From NCBI GenBank assembly GCA_001695595.3, contig MBPM02000001.1:930001-994000 (forward strand): a DNA stretch of 64,000 nucleotides, given 5' to 3'. Positions 33,678-44,643 of the stretch are shown here, in pieces; position 1 is the first letter of the stretch; each line of letters starts with the position of its first letter. The position numbers and the translations under genes are program-made. Source of the DNA: Plasmopara viticola. Taxonomy: Eukaryota; Oomycota; Peronosporomycetes; Peronosporales; Peronosporaceae. Below the pieces are notes generated by a model. The model was not told where the DNA came from. It saw only the letters and a program-made list of their open reading frames with translations, and did no database searches.

Positions 33678-34530
33678 TTTCGATCCAAAGTGATAGCTAC
33701 AAATGCGTTCAAAAGTAGCTGCGAGAATCTCGCAAGAAGGCGAATGCTAGCCAAGGCGGTTGGCAGGTGGCTTCCTATTTAAAGACTTGGCTATTGTGAG
33801 CATGACATCATCAAAACCGCCATGACGATTATTTGAGCGGCTTGAAAAGATGGTGAGCATGGATGAATAGTGTCAAGGACAAACATGACATGGTAGCTTG
33901 AGATAAATCATTTATATTTATCTATTATTATTCATGCGCGGAGATAAGGGAGTTGTCGTTTAGAGCAGTAAAGACGGAGCAATGATAAAATGAGTAACTT
34001 CGCTGACTAAGACTATTTGATAACAACGGAGAATGAAAAGTACCTTTAAGAGAACTCTAGTATGACCAAATTCGAGGCTCACCTTTTTATGACGTCGATT
34101 TACTAGTAGTAATGTTGTCACAAATCACAAATCGCAGGGATCAACTATAAATCTAGCTGATTGATAAATAGGATGCGATTTAGTTTCTCGCAGCCATATA
34201 TCAAGAGGCGTAGTAAAGATAATATTGGTTTGGTCCCATTTGCCAGTTCTGTTGCTCTCTTTTGAATCAATAGCCGCCATTTTTGATCAACCACAATTAA
34301 TTGGGGGCTACTAAAGTCACGGTACTCAGCGACTGGAGTGAACGACTATCTGTCAAAATAATCAAGGCCGACATTGACGACACTGCTCTAGTGCCAATGA
34401 AAGCATTCCCATGGGTTATGTTTCCTAACAGCATATGCTAATTGGGCGGTACGCTGCTAATGCATTTGCAGCTACTTTTTTCCTAGGTATTTTCAAAAAA
34501 TAATTCAAAATGTCGAGTCTTTTTTTGGGG
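33678..34530. other. Intergenic, nothing recognised
   Basis: About 850 bases of A+T-rich DNA between the start of the TBC gene and the 3' end of the ubiquitin-like membrane protein gene. No open frame or repeat of note. Confidence 0.5.
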
Positions 34531-35904
34531 TTACACAACTTCAGGCAAATGAACAGGCGGCGCAGCATTCATGGCCGCCGCTGCAAACGATTGGTTGTAA
34601 ATGGACACTTCTCGCTGATGCGAATACGAGTGACGAATTGCAATGATCCACATGACCATGAGCATGACTGTCTGGAAAATATTTGCCGAGACAATATCGT
34701 CTTTTGTCGGACCCTGCCCGCCATACGGATACCGCACGCGCTCGGTCGGAAAGTCCGAGCGCGAAATCTGCACGGTCGTGTAAATCTGCTCTATGACTGT
34801 CAAGACAGCAAGCCACACAACACCTCGACAATAGATTCGAATTGGGCGAATGTCCGTGTCATGTGCTGCCTTGAAGCCCACGCAACCAATGTACACGCCA
34901 AAACAGTGGATCATCAATTCAATGCCGCCAATGAGTGGATCGGGCGTGAAATACTGCGGGTAGTCGTCATATCGATTCATGGGTTGGTCCGTGCCACTGA
35001 TCCCAGCCGCTTCCTGTTCTTGTTGTGCTGCTCGCTGTTGTTGGTCATTGGCCAATAGAGCAAACTGCCCCATGACTTTCATCGTGTAGATAATCAATAA
35101 AAACGAGCTCCAGAGCTTCACACGACGTGCGCAGTTGCCTAGTGGAGAATCAAGCATCAAGGGATCCACCCGTCGTGCCGAATCGGACGGGAAAACAGCG
35201 GGCGAGACGATTTCGCTGTTAATGTTTACGACCGTCATCCCATCGCCTCGACCTCCATTGGAGCTACCACTAGAATTAAGTTCGGCATTTAAAATCTCAG
35301 GATCGGGCGTGGGTGCAGCCCTGACAAAGAGGTGAATGGTATGTCCGTCTTCGACTTTATAACTGTCCAATGTGGCCTCATCCTCCAATACTCGGCCACG
35401 GTAAATGAGACGCTGGGATGCGATGGCCACTTCGGTACACTCCAATACTTTGAGCTTCATCTGAGCAACGTGCCAGTCCAGACGGCAAGCAATGTTGAAG
35501 AATTTCCCATTCAGGTCCAAAATACGGACGTGAACCGCCTCCGGGTCGGCGTCCTCTACGGGCTGTTGGCTGCTGGCCTCAGTCGTGCCTTCATCCTTGC
35601 CTTCCCTTGTCTCTTTGTCTTCCATTGCGTCTTCTACCTGATCTATCGCTTGTTTCTGATGCTGCGGCGCTGCGCATTGCGTCTCTTCTATAGCAGACTT
35701 GCAATCGCGTTGCAAAAGCGACGACGGACTCGCGCCGCTACGCGGTGACGTCACGCGCACGTCCTCGCTTTCGGGGGACACCGTCGTGACTGCTGTTGAT
35801 TGACGTGCATTCTCGTCTTCTTCGTTCACACCTGGAAGCATCTCGTATCGACGGCTACGCTCACTACTAGCTATAGGCGGGGTCGAGCCCAAGAACCTTC
35901 CCAT
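34531..35904 (-). CDS. Ubiquitin-like domain membrane protein
   Basis: 457 residues, single exon; a second ATG at residue 22 is a possible start. Residues 1-120 are acidic, Ser/Gln-rich and probably disordered. A ubiquitin-like domain occupies about 124-195 ([20 protein letters not shown] then [32 protein letters not shown]). It lacks a Gly-Gly end, so it is an integral domain and not a conjugated modifier. The C-terminal half has about four membrane segments ([63 protein letters not shown]). Ubiquitin-domain membrane proteins such as HERP recruit proteasome or ERAD factors, so an ER quality-control role is plausible but inferred. The gene diverges from the Rpp38-like gene with 92 bp between start codons. 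Confidence 0.75.
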   Translation of the reverse strand: MGRFLGSTPPIASSERSRRYEMLPGVNEEDENARQSTAVTTVSPESEDVRVTSPRSGASPSSLLQRDCKSAIEETQCAAPQHQKQAIDQVEDAMEDKETREGKDEGTTEASSQQPVEDADPEAVHVRILDLNGKFFNIACRLDWHVAQMKLKVLECTEVAIASQRLIYRGRVLEDEATLDSYKVEDGHTIHLFVRAAPTPDPEILNAELNSSGSSNGGRGDGMTVVNINSEIVSPAVFPSDSARRVDPLMLDSPLGNCARRVKLWSSFLLIIYTMKVMGQFALLANDQQQRAAQQEQEAAGISGTDQPMNRYDDYPQYFTPDPLIGGIELMIHCFGVYIGCVGFKAAHDTDIRPIRIYCRGVVWLAVLTVIEQIYTTVQISRSDFPTERVRYPYGGQGPTKDDIVSANIFQTVMLMVMWIIAIRHSYSHQREVSIYNQSFAAAAMNAAPPVHLPEVV

Positions 35905-35996
35905 GCCCTAGAACTCGCTTTTCCACTCTGAACATCCACGGCAGCTTGCGTCGTGGTTTTGACCAATCACTGCACGAGAAGCGGTTTTCACCTGCC
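35905..35996. promoter_or_regulatory. Shared 92-bp divergent promoter
   Basis: The start codons of the ubiquitin-like membrane protein (minus strand, 35904) and the Rpp38-like protein (plus strand, 35997) are only 92 bp apart. Both genes must therefore be driven from this spacer or from inside each other's coding region. I saw no palindrome or TATA-like element. Confidence 0.5.
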
Positions 35997-36557
35997 ATGG
36001 CAAGACCCAAAGCAGCTGTCGCGACGCAATTCAAGCGCCCTGGCCCCAAGAACCAGACGCGCAAAGCACACGGGACAGTGGAGATTGTACGACCGTGGAC
36101 GACGCCGCAATTCCAAGAGCTCACGAAGGAGGATCGCGACATTGTACTCGATCGACTGCAGAAAGAGGTGATCAATGTCCCGACTACGCGCAGTCACGCG
36201 GTACGGGGCGTGAACCAGGTGGCACGGGCTGTGGCGAGACGTGAAGTGAAAGTCGTGGTCTTTGCCAAGAACCCCGAGTCGTTGTCATTTGGCCACCTGC
36301 CGCTGCTTTGTAGACTCCACCACGTGCCCATCTGTGTGCTGCACCTGTCGTCCAAGGCATTTGGCAGGCTTTTTAGCCTTAAAAGCATGGTAGCTCTTGG
36401 CTTGAAAGCTCCCGTGGAGACACAAAATGAACTTAAGAAGGAGGACGGTGCGGCTACCAAGTTAACAGCAGCATTGACAGAAGCAGAGAAGAAGAAGCTT
36501 GCAAGTATCACAGACTTTTTAATCGCGAAGGCTAGTAAACGGACATGGCAGATATAA
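35997..36557 (+). CDS. L7Ae-family protein, Rpp38-like RNase P/MRP subunit
   Basis: 186 residues from the ATG at 35997 (an upstream in-frame ATG at 35946 would add 17). Residues 1-25 are basic and Pro/Lys-rich ([20 protein letters not shown]). A L7Ae/L30e/S12e/Gadd45 fold follows at about 65-140, with [20 protein letters not shown], then [20 protein letters not shown] and [10 protein letters not shown]. The arrangement and the ALG.K end resemble Rpp38, which binds kink-turns in the RNA of RNase P and RNase MRP (tRNA 5' end and rRNA processing). The last 40 residues are a Lys/Glu-rich helix. It could instead be another L7Ae member (Nhp2, L7a-type); length and sequence favour Rpp38. Confidence 0.65.
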   Translation: MARPKAAVATQFKRPGPKNQTRKAHGTVEIVRPWTTPQFQELTKEDRDIVLDRLQKEVINVPTTRSHAVRGVNQVARAVARREVKVVVFAKNPESLSFGHLPLLCRLHHVPICVLHLSSKAFGRLFSLKSMVALGLKAPVETQNELKKEDGAATKLTAALTEAEKKKLASITDFLIAKASKRTWQI

Positions 36558-37014
36558 TGCATCGTGCGCTTGAGTGGTTTGAACATGTGGTAAACAAACC
36601 TGATTTAGCAATTATTGGGTAAAATTACGGCAGACTTGACTTTGATATCGCTACATTTAAATGCTCGACCTACTAAACTATAAGATGCTCGTAAATTACT
36701 TGCAATGCCTGTATGATATTTGTGACAACCTCAATAAACTCAAAGTGTTTATGCGGTTAATTAGCTTATTTCATAACCCCTTGTTGAGCATGAAACAAGG
36801 CACACATTACTTCTTGAAGACATGTTGTGATTAATGCATGTAACATTACTGATACCCACTTGCTGACTTTCAATTCTCACTAGCAATTCCAAAGCTTGCG
36901 TCTCAATCCAACTCATGTATTACTTGTCTACAATCTCCATCTAATAGAAAATTATGCATATAGCTCTCATCAGATAATTTAGGATTCTTCTGGCAGATCA
37001 GTTATGGCTTTTAT

Positions 37015-37428
37015 TTGCAGCAAGCCAGACGCTTACTAAGTTTTCTGATTTCGTGTGCTGTATCAGGCCTCGCGTGTCTGACCACGGTGATTGCCGAAAA
37101 AGCTACGTCAAGTACTGTGAGTAATTATGGCACTGAAACTCCGGCTTCAATAAACGCTCAGCGTGAGGCACGTGCAATCATAAAAGCCGAATTGTTATGT
37201 CCGCGGAAAATTTCTTTTCGAATTTTTTGTGAGCGCTTGACGGAGAGCGCAGGTTTGGCTCTCGTAGTGCAACACGTACCCGTGCGCCTCACAAACCTTA
37301 TGAATTGTTTGAGCGCTTATTCAGCATTCGACGAGAAACTGTACTTTCTGTTCGTGCTTGGCAAAAGCCTAAGCGAAGTCGATGTGCGATATAGAGCACT
37401 ACCTTCGGAGCTAGCTCGCTCAGCTTAA
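37015..37428 (+). pseudogene. Possible gene fragment with hydrophobic N-terminus
   Basis: A 137-codon open frame starting at a TTG. No in-frame ATG lies upstream, but TTTATTTGCAG just before 37021 would work as a splice acceptor. The N-terminal part (RRLLSFLISCAVSGLACLTT) could be a signal peptide or membrane anchor. The rest shows no known domain and no RxLR or LxLFLAK effector motif. It is either an exon whose start lies upstream or a degenerate secreted-protein gene. Confidence 0.3.
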
Positions 37429-39809
37429 GACTCGCTGTTGACTGCCAGCGGATTGTCAGAATTCGTCCTGCAATCTAAGGTCTGCAATATCATACACTTC
37501 TTCCGCAGCGGGCACCATCGAGCTCGAAATGAGATCTGCCTCGGTCCAAACGCCTTTAAAGCAAGCACAAGAAGCGCAGTTTTGCGGTAGGTAATAGTTG
37601 CCATCACCGAAAAACCGACAGGGTAATTTAGTCTATGTGGGAACTTAAGCTATTACGAGCTGATGGTGTCAGCATACTTCTCTTCTGCGCCGAATTCTAA
37701 ATTGAATACTGGTAAAAGCATCACGCAAGAATACACTGTATGTACAGTAAAGTTTATCGAAGAGAATGAGAGGATATCGACGTCCCAACATCATGCGGCG
37801 CACTGTGTGCTCGTCGCTATGATATTGCTTGCAACCCAAGCTTGGCGGACGTAACTATGAGCTAGCTGGCTGTACCTCAACTGTCTTTATAAAACATGCA
37901 ATGGGTGCTGCAGCGAAGAATTTTTTTGTTTTTGTTTGATCAATTTTCCAGCCCCAAGTGCGTAGCTACATCGCTCCACGGACAAGTTGCTCGCTCTTGC
38001 CACCGTAACCGACGTTGTAACACCTTATGCCTGAAAGAAAATCATTGTTTAATATAAAAACGACTTCTTGTGGCAGTGTAAACTTACCTGATCTGGATCA
38101 CATCGCGGCCTAAGGAAAGTTACGCATGGTACTGAACGTGCACACATCTTGCCCTCCGCTCCACTCCACACCAACAACCACTATCAGAAAGCCAAATGGC
38201 AAATGGCTCATCATGCTCACTTGCTCCCAGCTTGATTTAGGCGACTATAAAAGCAGGGACGGCGTATTTTAAAAAGAACGTATTGTAAAACAACAAATCG
38301 GGATATACAATATACAGCGCACTCAACTCATTTGCTTGGGATTCCTAACTTTTTTGTGCGTTAAAGTGATATGATTTTGGCCGCGGTGAGCAATACATGG
38401 GGAGCGGATCGTGCCTACCGCACTAATAGTCGAATGACATAATTGGTATGGCCTCCTTGTGCATGTGCATACTTTGAAGGCACATTATCCCTCAATGTGC
38501 AGGTGACGAGAAGTAGACGTATTGTACTTTGCAAACACTGCTCGAATGATTTGCCAAATAAGCTTAACGCAAATGCAGATACGTACGTCTTAACTAAAAT
38601 TTCTCCAAAGATCTATACATAAAAATATGGTCTCCGGATAGACCACGATAGAGTCAAGGTTATCGTGGTTGGCCGTTTTACCCATCAAAGAAATGACTTT
38701 TTTTTGCCGATTTTCTACACAAATAATGTGCGAGACACGCAAAAATGTGTACAGCATCCCTTTCAAGGACAAGAAATGGAATTGAAAGCTCCAGTACAAA
38801 GAGATATTATTTCATTCTGCTGAAAGTACGTTACAAGTGCCGCCTCTAACCTCGTCGGATTCGGAGCGATGGCCACATGTGTTTGAGCTAGCTTAAAGTT
38901 TGGTCGGTGCAACAATTGGTCAATCAAAACATTTCACTATCCCATCACATACTTACCGCTCCGCGAAAGTACGAGCCATGTATGCATTCTTCGCGAAAGA
39001 CCATGTGACCTAGTCATTGTGTGTAGCTACGAATGATTGTATAGTTTTTTGAGCGATTTAGTGCCTAGAATGTTGATTTTGAACTTGACAAGGATCACAC
39101 AAAGTCAACTTTTATGGGCATTTTTTTGGCGGCCCTTTAGCTAATTGAAAACACCCCTCGGTGTCTGTTTACAGAATGACAAAATCTTACGCGTCATATA
39201 CCACGCTGAAAACGGATCTGATACGCGGCGCGTATGTATGTACTGAGCTCTGCTATAAATTTTAAAAACAGAGCTTAAAGACTTGAATAAGAGATTGTTA
39301 GCGCGATAATGTACGAGGGTATATCATTTACATTGAAATCAGCTAATTGTATTACAGCACTAATCAAGGTGATTTACCACTACTAATGATGACAATTTAG
39401 AGCATATACAGCCATTTGAAGCTTACAACGCGCTACTTTTCCGTCATCTCAGCCAACAGAAAATACATTCCTTGGTAAGTTCCCACTGTATAGCTGTAAA
39501 AGTCGACCACCACATGTGTAAGGAAACTTAGAGTGTGCCAGTGGGCTCGCCGAATGAAAGTACACTTTCGACAAGCTTGTTGGCTCTATTGTGCTACTGG
39601 TAGTCAACCATATGTGTTTATTGCCCGATTTGCCGCAGAACCTGGCAGGAAACATGTAAATTGGGGATTTGTCGATCGATTGAGCAAATTGTCGTAATGG
39701 ACGGTGTATGGACAGGATCGTATCTTTAGGCAAAACAAACTTCTAGCCTAATAATACGACCGGACAAGGATCTTGCTTTATGAGTATATTTACAAAAAGG
39801 TAGTGAGAC

Positions 39810-39960
39810 AAAAAGATTGGGTCAAAGGCGTGCTGCACAATTTGTGCGCCAATCCGCTAAGGTGCTAAAATACATGCTCCCACATATTGTATTTCTAATA
39901 AACAATGTCGTTCATGACACAACAGGCTACAACGCTTCACGCAATCGAGTGGCTAAATCC
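39810..39960 (+). pseudogene. Ty3/gypsy integrase C-terminal scrap
   Basis: The plus-strand frame reads LPHIVFLINNVVHDTTGYNA, close to the gypsy integrase block in which L....A.NN..H.STG.TP is typical. No other element part is recognisable around it. Confidence 0.5.
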
Positions 39961-41467
39961 CACGTTCTATCAACACCACCACATTGTGCCTTCACTGTTC
40001 GCTTGGGAAAAGCTAAGCTACTTGCTGACACCAGCCCTTCCACAATTTGTAAGCAAGTCAAAGGCTTGTTTGTCAGTGCTCAGTATCTAAAGATTTGTAC
40101 GAGACATAATGGCTGAACATAAAGATATTCCTAAAGAATGTTTCGGAGAAATGTCAGGACAGAAATTGAATTAAGGACATTGGTCGTTAGTAAATGCCAT
40201 AGATAATATGTACATCAAATCGCTGCTGTAATTGAAACTCGATTGTACCCATGCTTCAACTGACCATCTAGTGTCATTGATGAATGAGGCCTCTTGACAT
40301 TTCTATAGAAGACCTTTACAGCGGCAAACTTTTTCTTTCGTAAAAGCCACGCAGAAATTGGGTATTGTGATCAAGTCAATTTCATGACGTATACCTTTGT
40401 CAGGTGGTAGCGCTGAAGGCGCATTCGAAGGATCACATCCTGATAGATCTTAATCAAACGATAAGGATTTCCTCAAGATCAGACACCCATTCAGTATACT
40501 TAGTGCCATCCGAAGTTATTTCGTGATACGAGATACAACTTTCCAAAAAAATGAATGCCCACAACCTCAGATTTACTGTTGGCTAAAAAAAGCCTCTTTC
40601 AGCTTCGTCAAGTGCATCTCGTCCAGCTCAGGTAAATCTTTAAGAGAAAGTTTTTTTTCAGGCAAAACTTTCCTTCGGCGGTACACTTTGATACGCGATC
40701 GTCCTTTTTCGACATTGACGCATTACACGGCTTGATGAGCGTCTTACAACACCGTCATTTTCTTGAAGAGGTCGACGGTTTTACTGAGTCGCCCCATTTC
40801 GTGTCGAGACGATTGTGCAGTGAAGCACCAACGTTTACATCAGTATCCCGCGAAAATCTTTGCTCAAAAGCTCCCCCGCTAAGCAAAATACACGCCGCTC
40901 CGCGTGTATCAGAAGCCCAGATCCCCCGACTTCTTGACCCTTGTGCGATTGTGTTATTTCGGAAATTCAATTGAGCGCTAGTCAAGACGAGAGTTACTCA
41001 GTGGGCCACGTACCACACCAAGAGTCCCAATTCACTTTTAGTCGTAATTATTGAGAACCGCCGAATTTCTCAACCGCCATGCGATTTGCTACAACCTAGT
41101 GCTATTTCTGCCGATAGAGTGAAAACTTTGGCCACGAAAATTCTGCACTTTGTATCTATACCGCAATGCTGGATCCCACTGTCATTCGGAAGGCAGACAC
41201 GATAGAGACAGCGCATTCAAAGAATCGTCAATGTTCATGACCTACTTTAAGTCCGCTACTTCGATAGTCTCTTTCGTCGACGAATGCGCTACTAAACTCC
41301 TCAAAAGGTTTACCATATGCCTTTTCGTAGTTCTTAGTAATGAGCACCAAGCACTGCGACTCCACTGGTAATTGTAATATTTTGCTGTAAGTATTAAAGT
41401 ACACCAATACACAAAATGCTGTTTTCGTACTATTTCGATAAAAGTAGTAATCGATTCCTTGGTACTC

Positions 41468-42781
41468 ATGACGGCGTTGCGGAAGGTGCTTGTCGTGATT
41501 GGTACCACCGGTGCAGGCAAGACAAAACTCTCAGTGGACCTAGCCAAGGCTGTAAATGGTGAGATTGTCAACTCGGACGCCATGCAAATGTACCGTGGGC
41601 TCGACGTGGCTACGGCCAAGATTACGGAACACGAGAAACAAGGCATCCCTCACCATCTCTTCGACGTCGTCGATCCCACTTCATGGTGCGACGTGCTCGA
41701 GTATAAGCGATTAGCGTTGCAAACAATTGAGGACATCTTGGCACGAGGTAAGGTACCGATTGTAGTAGGTGGTACCATGTACTACACGCAGTCGATCCTG
41801 TGGAAATCGCAATTACTCGACGATGTACCAGTCCTGTACCCGACTGCTGGGCACACGACTCCCACGGAGCGACAGACGCCTGAAGCGCTCTATACCCGGC
41901 TACAGGCTATCGATCCAGTGATGGCTGCTCGACTGCACGTCAACAACGTGCGTAAAGTACAGCGCAGTCTGCAAGTGTTTGATCAGACGGGTGTACCACA
42001 CAGTGAGTTGCTGGCACAGCAGGAACGGGCACAACGAAATGTCGAGAAGTATTTTGACGCGTGCGCTTTTTGGGTACACGCTAGTAAACCAATCTTGAGT
42101 GAACGGTTGGCAAAACGGGTAGAGACGATGCTGAGCTCTGGCTTAGTGGACGAGATCGGAAGCTTACGAGCACGTTTAAAAGGATTTTCGCCGCCTGGAA
42201 GGGAAGAAGCGTCGGAATCGATTGGCATTTTGCAGGCGATTGGGTACAAGGAATTCCAGCCGTATTTCAATGTCTTGGAGTCACATGATGGCACGGATGC
42301 GCTCAAGCTGCAGACGACATTTAACGAGTGCGTAGCGCAGCTTACGATTGCAACACGTCAGTACGCGCGTCGCCAGCTTTCGTGGATCCGGAACAAGTTT
42401 GTGCCCAAAAACATTCCAGTGTACCAAGTTGACAGCACCAATCTTGACGAATGGGACACACTTGTGGCACACCGTGCGATAGAAATGGCACACGCGTTTT
42501 TACAGGGACACGACATGACGGCTTTTCAAAGGGTACGGGCGCACCAACCGGTACATCACGCAGCGGATATGGCGGACAAGTTTCAAAGATACACGTGTAC
42601 GGTCTGTGGCGGACGGGACGTGATTGGTCAGAAGCAGTGGATGGACCACTTGCGCTCGAAAGGACACAAGTACCATTTAAAGCGTCTACAGATCGAAAAG
42701 GAGCGAAAGGAGCGCAACGACGCGCCTATAGTTGACGAGGACGTATGTACGTCGATAAGACAATCAAAGCAAGTAGTTTAA
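41468..42781 (+). CDS. tRNA dimethylallyltransferase (isopentenyltransferase) with zinc finger
   Basis: 437 residues, single exon; the ATG at 41468 is the first in frame. It adds an isopentenyl group to N6 of adenosine 37 in tRNAs reading UNN codons. The N-terminal P-loop is GTTGAGKT (residues 12-19), followed by the family blocks EIVNSDAMQMYRGLDVATAK and PHHLFDVVDP. VPIVVGGTMYYTQSILW and the tail block TRQYARRQLSWIRNKF also fit MiaA/Mod5/TRIT1. A C-terminal C2H2 zinc finger (Cys377, Cys380, His394, His400 in YTCTVCGG...WMDHLRSKGH) marks the eukaryotic branch. There is no clear targeting peptide, so cytosolic/nuclear action is most likely. Its stop lies 12 bp from the stop of the convergent helicase gene. 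Confidence 0.95.
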   Translation: MTALRKVLVVIGTTGAGKTKLSVDLAKAVNGEIVNSDAMQMYRGLDVATAKITEHEKQGIPHHLFDVVDPTSWCDVLEYKRLALQTIEDILARGKVPIVVGGTMYYTQSILWKSQLLDDVPVLYPTAGHTTPTERQTPEALYTRLQAIDPVMAARLHVNNVRKVQRSLQVFDQTGVPHSELLAQQERAQRNVEKYFDACAFWVHASKPILSERLAKRVETMLSSGLVDEIGSLRARLKGFSPPGREEASESIGILQAIGYKEFQPYFNVLESHDGTDALKLQTTFNECVAQLTIATRQYARRQLSWIRNKFVPKNIPVYQVDSTNLDEWDTLVAHRAIEMAHAFLQGHDMTAFQRVRAHQPVHHAADMADKFQRYTCTVCGGRDVIGQKQWMDHLRSKGHKYHLKRLQIEKERKERNDAPIVDEDVCTSIRQSKQVV

Positions 42782-42793
42782 ACGTCTAGCTAG

Positions 42794-44434
42794 TCATTGG
42801 TGCTTTCGTACTTTTCGGTGGCTCAACGTCCGCTCGAGCTGGCCTTTCAGCACGGCAAACATACGCTTCTTGTCGGCACGAAGGACTGTCTCCTTCAACC
42901 TCTCGTCGGCACCTGATACGCCCTTGTGTTGCCAAAGCATGGCCGTCGGTTGCACTTTGCCCAGCCGTTCTGCTTCCAGCGTGGCTTGCAGTTGTTGCAG
43001 AGCTTGAGTGTACCGAGGTACGAGCGCCTTCATGCGGTCCTGGTGGAGTGGAAACGGCTGGAGCTTGTTGCCGTCCGCTTTCTTGAGCATCCGCATCATC
43101 CCCTTCACTTGGCCCGACTTGACAAGGGTCACACAGCGACCGGCACGACCCGCACGTGCCGTGCGCCCCACACGATGAATGTACGTCTTGAGAAACGACG
43201 GCACGTCGTAGTTGATGACGTTGGCAACGTCGTCGAGGTCCATGCCACGGGCCATGGCGTCCGAGCACACGACCGTCGCGACCCGGCCAGTCTTGCACTC
43301 GGCGACCAAGGCTGAGCGCTGTTTTTGGGTCAAATTGCTGGAAAACTCACGCACACGCTCTGGGTGCGGCGAGATCAATTGGAGTAATCGTGCCAGCCGA
43401 TGCGTCGAGTTGACACTTGCGGTAAAGACAATGGTGAGGGCGTCGGCAAACTCTTGCAAGAGGGTCAGTAGCACCAGGGGCTTGGATCCCGTCTCGCATT
43501 CAACCCAGTATTCCGCTAGCTTGACTGGCGTCGAGTACATTTTGGTCGCGTCAACAGTGCCGTCATTGGCCTTCTCGAATCCGCTAGTGGTACCTTCGTT
43601 GGCCTTGTCCGCCAGTGGATCCTCCATGCGGCCAATCACGGTCAACTCGGCATGGCTCATCCCAATTGCCGCCAATTTCCGGGGGTTCCGTGTCAAGGTA
43701 GCAGAGAGCAATACTCGGGTCAGTGGCGTACGGATACGGCGTCGATTGATGGCATCTTGACGGCGGCACGTGACGCCAACGTCCACTTCGAGGCCGTCGT
43801 CGTCCACCAAGTGGCCACTGAAAACACTCGCGTACACTTTTGGGATCCACTCCTGGTACGACTGGTTCAAGAGCCGGTCCGCTTCGTCCACAATCAAGAG
43901 CTGCAGGTGCTGCAGCGTAAAGCCCGGCGTTTGTTCCAAATGGTCCACGAGCCGCCCTGGCGTCGCGACCAAGATATCCACCAGACTATGGCCGCCATCC
44001 ATCGTACCAGGCCTCGTCTCGTTCCTACTCGCCCCGACAAGAGCGCGCTGTTCGGCGGCAAAACTGCGCTGGCCAATCGCGAGTCCACACGCGAGGGGCG
44101 TATCGTGCACAAAGTGGTGGACGATCCCATGCACTTGCAAGGCCAAATCGCGACTGGGAACGACGATCAGTGCACGGAGACGACAGACGATGCGGGGCAG
44201 CAGACGCTGGACGATCGGCAGGACGTACGTGAGCGTCTTGCCGCTGCCCGTGGGCGCCGCGATGCACATGTCCGTCCCACGGTCGCAGTCCGTGGCCAAC
44301 AGCTTGGGAATGGCCGCGGCTTGGACAGGGGAGAAGGCATCAATCCGAAGCTTGTTCAACGCAGCGCAGACCGCTGGGGCCAAGCCCCACTCGTTGGCCA
44401 GCGTCGTGACGCTGTACTTGGCGTCCTCAGCCAT
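42794..44434 (-). CDS. DEAD-box RNA helicase, DDX51/Dbp6-like
   Basis: 546 residues, single exon. Helicase motifs appear in order: FSPVQAAAIP (Q motif region), AAPTGSGKT (residues 59-67), VPSRDLALQ, ATPGRLVDHL, VDEADRLL (DEAD at 183-186), LSATLTRNP (244-250), then IVFTASVNSTHRLARLLQ, SDAMARGMDLDDVANVINYD and HRVGRTARAGRAG. The insertion before SAT, the SATLTRNP wording and the ending favour DDX51/Dbp6, a nucleolar helicase for early 60S assembly. It is divergent from TSR1 across a palindrome-rich 209-bp spacer and convergent with the isopentenyltransferase gene. Other DEAD-box assignments are possible but less likely. Confidence 0.88.
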   Translation of the reverse strand: MAEDAKYSVTTLANEWGLAPAVCAALNKLRIDAFSPVQAAAIPKLLATDCDRGTDMCIAAPTGSGKTLTYVLPIVQRLLPRIVCRLRALIVVPSRDLALQVHGIVHHFVHDTPLACGLAIGQRSFAAEQRALVGASRNETRPGTMDGGHSLVDILVATPGRLVDHLEQTPGFTLQHLQLLIVDEADRLLNQSYQEWIPKVYASVFSGHLVDDDGLEVDVGVTCRRQDAINRRRIRTPLTRVLLSATLTRNPRKLAAIGMSHAELTVIGRMEDPLADKANEGTTSGFEKANDGTVDATKMYSTPVKLAEYWVECETGSKPLVLLTLLQEFADALTIVFTASVNSTHRLARLLQLISPHPERVREFSSNLTQKQRSALVAECKTGRVATVVCSDAMARGMDLDDVANVINYDVPSFLKTYIHRVGRTARAGRAGRCVTLVKSGQVKGMMRMLKKADGNKLQPFPLHQDRMKALVPRYTQALQQLQATLEAERLGKVQPTAMLWQHKGVSGADERLKETVLRADKKRMFAVLKGQLERTLSHRKVRKHQ

Positions 44435-44453
44435 GCCAGATTACAAATAGTAG

Positions 44454-44597
44454 GGTTTTGTACAACAAGTAGTATACTACTGCAAGAGTCAACATAGTAT
44501 ACTACCTTATACTACTGCGAGAAACAGATAGTATACTTCCTATGGTTTTGTACAGCAAGTAGTATACTACTGCGAGAGTCACGATAGTATACTACCT
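44454..44597. promoter_or_regulatory. TAGTATACTA palindrome array in DDX51-TSR1 divergent promoter
   Basis: The 209-bp spacer between the two start codons holds four perfect copies of the 10-bp palindrome TAGTATACTA (44470, 44495, 44560, 44585), one 9/10 copy (44529) and a partial copy near 44507. The array is built from a 54-base direct repeat (44454-44507 and 44544-44597, starting GGTTTTGTACA) with a 90-bp period. Within each unit the palindromes are 25 bp apart. This looks like binding sites for a dimeric transcription factor serving both ribosome-biogenesis genes. The repeat is seen; the role is inferred. Confidence 0.75.
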
Positions 44598-44643
44598 CGC
44601 ATTCACTGGCCCCGAGCGTTTGAGGAGCGCCATTTCCAGGCCC

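Larger units (their letters stand above)
36558..41467. other. Gene desert 3
   Basis: About 4.9 kb of A+T-rich DNA. It contains one hydrophobic-start open frame at 37015-37428 and a Ty3/gypsy integrase scrap near 39.8 kb, both listed separately. Two successive plus-strand open frames at 40523-40974 are Ser-rich and unrecognised. No RNA gene was seen. Confidence 0.55.
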
